NCBI GenBank assembly: GCA_964580525.1 | Contig: CAZOKN010000039.1 | Location: 1-17,672 of the forward strand | Direction of reading: 5' to 3' | DNA length: 17,672 nt | From: CAZOKN01 sp964580525 | GTDB lineage: Bacteria > Pseudomonadota > Alphaproteobacteria > Rickettsiales > UBA6187 | Shown: positions 13,380 to 17,672 of the stretch, one piece after another | Position numbering within the stretch: the stretch's first letter is position 1 | How the letters are laid out: each line of letters starts with the position of its first letter | Notes under the pieces: model-generated | What the model was told of the DNA's origin: nothing | Database searches by the model: none | Seen by the model: the letters and a program-made list of their open reading frames with translations, nothing else | Made by a program: the position numbers and the translations under genes

Positions 13380-13801
13380 CTGTAAACCTTAAATAATCTT
13401 TTTTGCCAATTTTCATCAAAGCGATGCTCAACCACCTTTCGCGCTTGAGCGTAACAATGTATCATTCCCAAACCACCCTGATAATCTGTGATGATTGCAA
13501 GGTGCTGTGGATTGTTACCCATCTTAAATAAAGCCAGATCACCAGCTTTGATTTCTGAAGGGTTAACCTCATCAAGAATGTTTTCGAGTTTTTGAATCAG
13601 ATATTTTCCATCTGGTTCTTTTGAATAATTTATTTCATCATAGCTGGATAAAAGCCTGCCGCTTTCATCTACCAAACCAAGCTCATCAACCACGCCAACA
13701 ATAAGCCCAAGGCAATCGCAACCTTTTCCCTTCAAGCGTGCTTGATGGTGAAAGGGCGTGCCAAGCCATGTGCGAGCTTGCACTGTAATATCGTTTGTCA
13801 T
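13364..13801 (-). CDS. NlpC/P60-family tail peptidase (GTA gp14-like)
   Basis: A 145-residue cysteine peptidase. It has GTPFHHQARLKGKGCDCLGLI with nucleophile Cys30, then AGDLALF, NNPQHLAIIT with His100 and MIHCYAQARKVVEH with His115, the normal order of catalytic blocks in phage NlpC/P60 proteins. It should cut peptidoglycan peptides while the tail penetrates the wall. In GTA clusters this gene comes directly between the DUF2163 and TIM-barrel genes; here it keeps its link to the TIM-barrel gene (16-base overlap) but is cut off from DUF2163 by an inserted XRE/Fic pair. No Cys or His of the active site is missing. Confidence 0.92.
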   Translation of the reverse strand: MTNDITVQARTWLGTPFHHQARLKGKGCDCLGLIVGVVDELGLVDESGRLLSSYDEINYSKEPDGKYLIQKLENILDEVNPSEIKAGDLALFKMGNNPQHLAIITDYQGGLGMIHCYAQARKVVEHRFDENWQKRLFKVYRWHQL

Positions 13802-13821
13802 TTTTTTTGAGGTTTTTTAGA

Positions 13822-14415
13822 TTAAGACTTTGCGAACTTTATCAAAGGCTCGTAATTTCCTTGGTCGGCTTCTCTTAAAGCAGTGATATAACTTTTTCGA
13901 ACATCATCTGGTTTTGTTAAATCAGAATTTCCGCCCCAGCTTAATTTTGATGCATTATACTTTGCTATAATTGCATCTGCTACAAATCTTGCATGCCTGC
14001 CATTACCATTTGCAAAAAGATGGATTTTTACCAAGCGATGATGAAAAATTATTGCAATATCTTGAATAGAATAAGTGTTATTTTTAATCCAATAATCCGC
14101 ATCATCTAATAATTTTTTCAGCTCCGTTGGAATTGTGTAATATTCAACGCCAATGTTTTTATTAGTTTTACGAAACCTACCAGCCCATTTCCAAACATGC
14201 TTAAACATTCGCTTGTGCAGGTTTGTTAAGAATTCTTCACTGAAAATATCTTGCTTAGAAAGAGTGGTTTTATTCATCAACCATTTTCTTGCTTCAAGAA
14301 TATTTTCCTGTTCAAAATTATCTAAATCCTCACGAGTTATTATGCTAGGAATTAGCTCCAGCTTTTCTTCCTCATCAAGTGGCGTTTGACCAGCAATGTA
14401 ATAGTAATTTATCAT
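13822..14415 (-). CDS. Fic-domain protein, mobile mystery protein B
   Basis: About 197 residues of the mobile mystery protein B family. The start YYIAGQTPLDEEEKLELIP and QENILEARKWLM are family blocks. The Fic core has HKRMFKHVWKWAGRFR and the active-site loop HLFANGNGRHAR (132-143), which keeps the HxFxxGNGRxxR pattern with Leu in place of the usual Pro. Fic proteins transfer AMP or other phosphate groups to target proteins. The frame opens at TTG 14437-14439; the ATG at 14413-14415 fits the family start better. It lies 14 bases after the XRE partner stop, and the pair behaves as a toxin-antitoxin-like module. Targets are unknown. Confidence 0.9.
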   Translation of the reverse strand: MINYYYIAGQTPLDEEEKLELIPSIITREDLDNFEQENILEARKWLMNKTTLSKQDIFSEEFLTNLHKRMFKHVWKWAGRFRKTNKNIGVEYYTIPTELKKLLDDADYWIKNNTYSIQDIAIIFHHRLVKIHLFANGNGRHARFVADAIIAKYNASKLSWGGNSDLTKPDDVRKSYITALREADQGNYEPLIKFAKS

Positions 14416-14429
14416 AGTAACACCAGTAT

Positions 14430-14879
14430 TTATTCCCAAAGTTTAGAGTTCAAGTTTTGTGCAAGTTCGTCTGCCACTTCTTGAATTTTTTTATCCTTAT
14501 TGCCAACTTCCTGCGCCTCAAGCATCATGCTATGATTAACTGGATTAACAATTCCATATGCTTTTTTGATAGCTTGTTTTTTAACAATATCTTCTAGGTT
14601 GCCCTCATTTGGAACTATCGCATAAACTAATTTGCAATTCATGCCTTCAGCAACTTTACGGAGAGATTTTATTGTGATTGTTCCATCAACTTCATTTTTT
14701 TCAAGGTTTGATAATGCTTGCTGACTCATACCAACTTTTTTTGCAAGCAAGTTTACAGGCATAGATAAAGATTTTCTAACGGCAGCAATCCAACCATCAG
14801 ATGGTCTTTCACAAAACTTTATTTCAGCAATATGATTGCTTAGAGTTGTTAATTGTAGATTTTTAAACTTTTTTGCCAT
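14430..14879 (-). CDS. XRE regulator, mobile mystery protein A
   Basis: A 149-residue protein matching mobile mystery protein A: CERPSDGWIAAVRKSLSMPV, then the HTH LAKKVGMSQQALSNLEKNE, then GTITIKSLRKVAEGMNCKLV and YAIVPNEGNLEDIV, with NHSMMLEAQEV near the end. It is the partner of the Fic protein encoded directly downstream and is likely both its antitoxin and the repressor of the pair. The ATG (14877-14879) has no Shine-Dalgarno; the place where one would be is occupied by a palindromic operator (14883-14898). The module is inserted within the tail operon and is more AT-rich than its neighbours. Confidence 0.92.
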   Translation of the reverse strand: MAKKFKNLQLTTLSNHIAEIKFCERPSDGWIAAVRKSLSMPVNLLAKKVGMSQQALSNLEKNEVDGTITIKSLRKVAEGMNCKLVYAIVPNEGNLEDIVKKQAIKKAYGIVNPVNHSMMLEAQEVGNKDKKIQEVADELAQNLNSKLWE

Positions 14880-14882
14880 AAT

Positions 14883-14964
14883 ACAATCTATAACTTGTTG
14901 AATAAGTATATTATAACAATTTATAACTTGTAAGTAAAGATATAAATAACAATTTATAACTTGT
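14883..14964. repeat. Three palindromic operators at 33-bp intervals
   Basis: Copies at 14883-14898, 14916-14931 and 14949-14964 share the palindrome ACAA-N-TTATAA-N-TTGT (copy 1 has one central change). The period is exactly 33 bp, about three DNA turns, so bound dimers would line up on one face. Copy 2 fills the promoter spacer, copy 1 covers the 5' leader and copy 3 lies upstream of the -35. This strongly suggests binding by the adjacent XRE protein. Confidence 0.75.
14910..14938 (-). promoter_or_regulatory. Promoter of the XRE/Fic module
   Basis: On the minus strand TTTACT (-35, 14933-14938), 17 bases and a perfect TATAAT (-10, 14910-14915) form the promoter, with a start near 14903 and a leader of about 24 nt. 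Operator copy 2 occupies 16 of the 17 spacer bases, so repressor binding would exclude RNA polymerase. Confidence 0.65.
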
Positions 14965-14977
14965 TGTATTATATATT

Positions 14978-15838
14978 CTAAACCCTTGTTATTTCATTTG
15001 CGGTTGAGCTTGTTGCCAGCATTTTATCATTCCCTGGCACATGGGGCTCACCTCTAAAATTTACTGCGTTATTAAATTTGCTGTAACAAGTGTTGAAGGT
15101 TTTATCGCAACCAGCAATGGCGTTGAATGTATCACCCACCGCAATATTTTTCGGCATAGGAAGCACCATATTAAACCGCCCTGAAGCAAATTCTTTCACC
15201 TCCATTTTTCGCCCAGCGTTTGCACCAGTTAGCCAGTTAATTTCACCGCTTGAGAAATATCCAGCCGCTTGAAGCATGGCGGAGTTGGTAAATATCTGCC
15301 TGCTAGTTACGGCTGTAACTGTGCCAGCAAAAGTGTAAGTTGGCTTGCTGAGTTTGCATCTTGTATCACAGAATATTGCGCGGCAAGTGGGGCTGTAAAG
15401 TTCAACAATATTCTGCTGTAACTTTTGAGAAAGCCCTCGAACTTCTGCAATAAACTGATTGTTTTTTAAACTAATCTCACCAACCCAACCACGGCGGTGC
15501 AGAATTATTCCCTGCGTTAAATCCAAAACATTCACCATGAAGATTTCAACTTCAGCATAATCATAAATGCCAGACATCAAGTCTGCTTCGGTGATAGCTG
15601 AACAATCTATCACACCAGCAACATCGAGGTTATCAACTGAGAATTTATCTTTCGTTTCAATGCTCGTTGGTGAGAATCCACTTGAGGCTTTATACAAAAC
15701 AGATGAGATTGTTAAATCTGAAGTGTGATCTGTAAAACCCATCACAGTGCCGTTGGTTAGTGTTAACTTCCAACAGATTGCAAGGCTAGTAACTTCACCC
15801 TGCAGATGCGCGGTTAAATTTGCTGAAGCTGTTCTCAT
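14978..15838 (-). CDS. DUF2163 phage/GTA hub protein (gp13-like, BR0599 family)
   Basis: A 286-residue protein. The N-terminal DUF2163 domain begins MRTASANLTAHLQGEVTSLA and includes LTNGTVMGFTDH and HRRGWVGEIS. The C-terminal BR0599-type part has SPTCRAIFCDTRCKL (Cys152, Cys157, Cys161), CDKTFNTC (Cys244, Cys251) and FRGEPHVPGND. The cysteine pattern is that of lambda gpL-like and GTA hub proteins, which carry a [4Fe-4S] cluster. It forms the ring below the distal tail protein. It overlaps the DUF2460 gene by ATGA. The next tail gene, NlpC/P60, is over 1.1 kb away because of the XRE/Fic insertion. Confidence 0.93.
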   Translation of the reverse strand: MRTASANLTAHLQGEVTSLAICWKLTLTNGTVMGFTDHTSDLTISSVLYKASSGFSPTSIETKDKFSVDNLDVAGVIDCSAITEADLMSGIYDYAEVEIFMVNVLDLTQGIILHRRGWVGEISLKNNQFIAEVRGLSQKLQQNIVELYSPTCRAIFCDTRCKLSKPTYTFAGTVTAVTSRQIFTNSAMLQAAGYFSSGEINWLTGANAGRKMEVKEFASGRFNMVLPMPKNIAVGDTFNAIAGCDKTFNTCYSKFNNAVNFRGEPHVPGNDKMLATSSTANEITRV

Positions 15839-16434
15839 ACCCTAATCTCCACAATTGGAACTGAATCCCAAGTAAATATGCCTGGTCCGTCTGCACGAAC
15901 TGAAATTTGGTCGGTATCAAACCGCACCGGCACATCAAATTCAAAATCGCTACTTACCACCACACCACTTGCTGGTGCAGTTGAAAATGTAACCACCCCA
16001 GTTGTTGTGTTGATTGTAAAACCTGAAGTTTGCAAAACTGCATTCAGGTAAATTTGAACAGTTCCAGCAACTGGCTTTTTAATTTCCCGCGCATAACTGC
16101 CAGCACCGCTGATATAATTTTTAACCAGCTGAAATGCTGTTTGAGTTCCATTGCCAGTTCCTAAAACTTGCCCTGTTGCTTGGTAGTCGCTCCAATCTTT
16201 AAACCTAAAACCATGAGCCTTGCCATATCTTGCACGGAAGAATGCAATAACAGAATCCATATCGCTTTTGGTTTTAATGCCAGTTGAAATATCCCACTTG
16301 CCGCGAGATTTTTGCCAGTTGATATTGCGCTGTTCAAAGCCTGCAAAGGTGGTGCTGATTGAAGTATTAAACTCTGCACCACCGCTTGCACCATACGCAA
16401 TCTTCGGCGGAAATTGTATCTCGTGAAAAGCCAT
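15835..16434 (-). CDS. DUF2460 distal tail protein (GTA gp12-like)
   Basis: A 199-residue protein of the DUF2460/TIGR02217 family. It opens MAFHEIQFPPKIAYGASGG, with QRNINWQKSRGKWDISTGI, FFRARYGKAHGFRFKDWSDY and a C-terminal VRFDTDQISVRADGPG followed by VPIVEIRV. The middle contains GNGTQTAFQLVKNY and TGVVTFSTAPASG, the usual beta-sandwich insert. It forms the distal ring between the tail tube end and the hub. It shares one base with the tape measure stop upstream and four bases with DUF2163 downstream, typical of tightly packed late genes. Confidence 0.94.
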   Translation of the reverse strand: MAFHEIQFPPKIAYGASGGAEFNTSISTTFAGFEQRNINWQKSRGKWDISTGIKTKSDMDSVIAFFRARYGKAHGFRFKDWSDYQATGQVLGTGNGTQTAFQLVKNYISGAGSYAREIKKPVAGTVQIYLNAVLQTSGFTINTTTGVVTFSTAPASGVVVSSDFEFDVPVRFDTDQISVRADGPGIFTWDSVPIVEIRV

Positions 16435-17597
16435 TAGTTATTTCTGTTTTTATAGCGTTGAAGTGTGGTTGCATATTTTGCCATGATCTGCCCTTGTGAT
16501 TCCTTAAAGCTCTGAGCGTTTGGTGTTGAGATGTTAAACACCATATTCACGCCACCCATTTTTGAGTTTCTAGGAAGCACCGTTTCACCTTTCTGCAGAA
16601 TTGCTGGAAATTCATCTGGCATAAGCCCTTTATGAAACCTTGGAGCATTTGCAAACATTGAAGCTGGAAACACGCTTGCCCTTGTGTGCGTTATTCCAAC
16701 CTCACCACCATCATGGAAGAATGAAGCAAACAAACTGGCAATACCACCAGCTCCGCCAGCACTTCCAGCGGCAGCACCTGCGCCAGAACTGAACAATGAA
16801 CCCAAACCACTTGATAAACCACCAGCCAGCGGACCAGTTATTTGCTGGCGAATAGTTGCCCTTAAAACATCTTGAGCGATAGATTTTAGAGCATCGCCCA
16901 ACTTCTTCATGCTGAATTCACCAGTGGTTGCCATATCCACCAGCGTATCTTCAATGGTTTTTGAAGCATTGCTAAAAACCATCTCAGCATTTTTAGAAGC
17001 GTTAGTTGCATCATCTGCATAGCGTTGCAAAGCGCGGCTTGCACCATCAGCCCAACTTTCACTATCGGTTTGAGATTTGTTATAAATCTCTTTCAGGCGA
17101 ACAGTGTAAATCTGCTCAATCTGATCAATATATTTTTGGTTTTCTTCAGTTGCACCACCCAAGTTTTCAATAAGGTTTGCCTTCCAATCATCAAGTGCAG
17201 CCTTTGCTTGCTCAAATGATGGCTTGGTGCGAAGTATCTCCCTGTTAATATCCTCAATGGCTTTTTTACGAGCATCTTCTTGCGGTGTAACAGTGTTGCG
17301 GTCTGTTTTATCAGCATCAACAAGTTTGGCTTTGGTTGATTTATCTAGCGCAAATAAAGCCTCTTTTGCACTATCGCTATTTTCACCACCTTTGTTTAAA
17401 GCCAAGATTTGCTTTTTGCGCTCCTCAGATTCTTTTAAGATTTTCTGTTGAGCGGTTAAGGTTAAATCTTCACTTTCCTTGAGATATTTTTTCTCAAGTT
17501 CTAAAAGCTGGTCGTTTCTGCGTTTTGATGCCGCAAGCTCCGAAGCCTCGATGGCTTTTTTTTTATCATCCTCTAATTTTTGTTGATCGGCGGCCAT
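16434..17597 (-). CDS. Tail tape measure protein, C-terminal part (lambda type)
   Basis: A 387-residue frame. Residues 1-190 are a long charged coiled coil (EDDKKKAIEASELAASKRR and similar). Residues ~195-250 carry ASKTIEDTLVDMATTGEFSMKKLGDALKSIAQDVLRA, a conserved block of lambda-like tape measure C-termini. An Ala/Gly/Ser-rich stretch follows, then FFHDGGEVGITHTRASVF, FHKGLMPDEFPAILQKGETVLPR and a basic end. Tape measure proteins set tail length and help eject DNA. The frame starts at ATG 17595-17597 immediately after an in-frame TAA, and coiled-coil-like sequence continues upstream of that stop, so this may be one half of a split tape measure gene. Confidence 0.8.
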   Translation of the reverse strand: MAADQQKLEDDKKKAIEASELAASKRRNDQLLELEKKYLKESEDLTLTAQQKILKESEERKKQILALNKGGENSDSAKEALFALDKSTKAKLVDADKTDRNTVTPQEDARKKAIEDINREILRTKPSFEQAKAALDDWKANLIENLGGATEENQKYIDQIEQIYTVRLKEIYNKSQTDSESWADGASRALQRYADDATNASKNAEMVFSNASKTIEDTLVDMATTGEFSMKKLGDALKSIAQDVLRATIRQQITGPLAGGLSSGLGSLFSSGAGAAAGSAGGAGGIASLFASFFHDGGEVGITHTRASVFPASMFANAPRFHKGLMPDEFPAILQKGETVLPRNSKMGGVNMVFNISTPNAQSFKESQGQIMAKYATTLQRYKNRNN

Positions 17598-17672
17598 TTA
17601 ATCAGTGATGCGCTGAATCTCTTTTTTATGATCATCACTGTGCTCGTGGAAGCTCAGCGTCTTCTGGGGAAT
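17598..17672 (-). CDS. Upstream frame running off the right edge (N-terminal tape measure part?)
   Basis: Twenty-four codons from the right edge to TAA (17598-17600), reading FHEHSDDHKKEIQRITD at the end. It is in the same frame as the tape measure frame that starts on the very next base. The charged helical character matches the following coiled coil, which suggests that both were once, or still are, one tape measure protein interrupted by a stop. Too little is present to exclude a separate upstream gene. Confidence 0.5.
   Translation of the reverse strand: MPQKTLSFHEHSDDHKKEIQRITD

Noticed and set aside
14883..14964. Mini CRISPR array (three repeats at a constant 33-bp interval)
   Set aside because: Repeats are only 16 bp, palindromic, located on a promoter of an HTH gene, and no cas gene is nearby. 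An operator array explains them.

Overview
The window is visibly AT-rich bacterial DNA, most likely from an alphaproteobacterium. The evidence is a tail module in the order of alphaproteobacterial gene transfer agents (DUF2460, DUF2163, NlpC/P60 peptidase, TIM-barrel hub protein), a GTA-type three-TM holin, a DUF2793 protein, and FnrL/FixK-type operators (TTGAT-N4-RTCAA). The species cannot be named from the sequence alone.

Region 1 (1-4548) is host metabolism. A plus-strand molybdenum cofactor operon (moeA 3' end, moaD, moaE, mobA, a DUF7009-like gene) has every junction overlapping or nearly so. It converges on a minus-strand gene for a 176-codon membrane protein, whose promoter carries adjoining Fur-like and FNR-like sites. 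Next on the minus strand come a TauE/SafE permease and a pdxH-like gene behind a perfect FNR palindrome, then a MoeB/ThiF-type adenylyltransferase that lacks its C-terminal zinc cysteines. MoeB-type enzymes activate the MoaD C-terminal Gly-Gly, so the region makes sense as cofactor supply for oxygen-limited respiration.

Region 2 (4570-17672) is a prophage or GTA-like element transcribed on the minus strand from the right edge. In transcription order it encodes the tape measure C-terminal part, DUF2460 distal tail protein, DUF2163 hub, an inserted mobile-mystery-protein A/B (XRE/Fic) pair, NlpC/P60 peptidase, TIM-barrel hub, a structured leader RNA with an XRE regulator and a small membrane protein, DUF2793 protein, a fibre-like protein, two small adaptor-type proteins, a coiled-coil/TM protein, holin and GH24 endolysin. 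No integrase, terminase, portal or capsid gene is inside the window.

Between endolysin and holin sits a plus-strand redox-flavoured cassette: a CPVC thioredoxin-like protein, a DUF2024 protein and a MarR regulator with a six-cysteine tail. It shares a palindrome-rich divergent promoter region with the endolysin gene.

The most novel material is noncoding. (a) A roughly 200-nt structured minus-strand RNA at about 9487-9693 has its own promoter, a GNRA-capped branched domain and a 17-nt self-complementary pair that would force an alternative fold; it may be a C4-type phage antisense RNA. (b) Three palindromic operators spaced exactly 33 bp apart surround the promoter of the XRE/Fic module, one filling the -35/-10 spacer. 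(c) The MoCo/pdxH region has a coherent set of FNR and Fur sites. No stretch over 300 bases lacks a gene; the longest, 9471-9740, holds the structured RNA.
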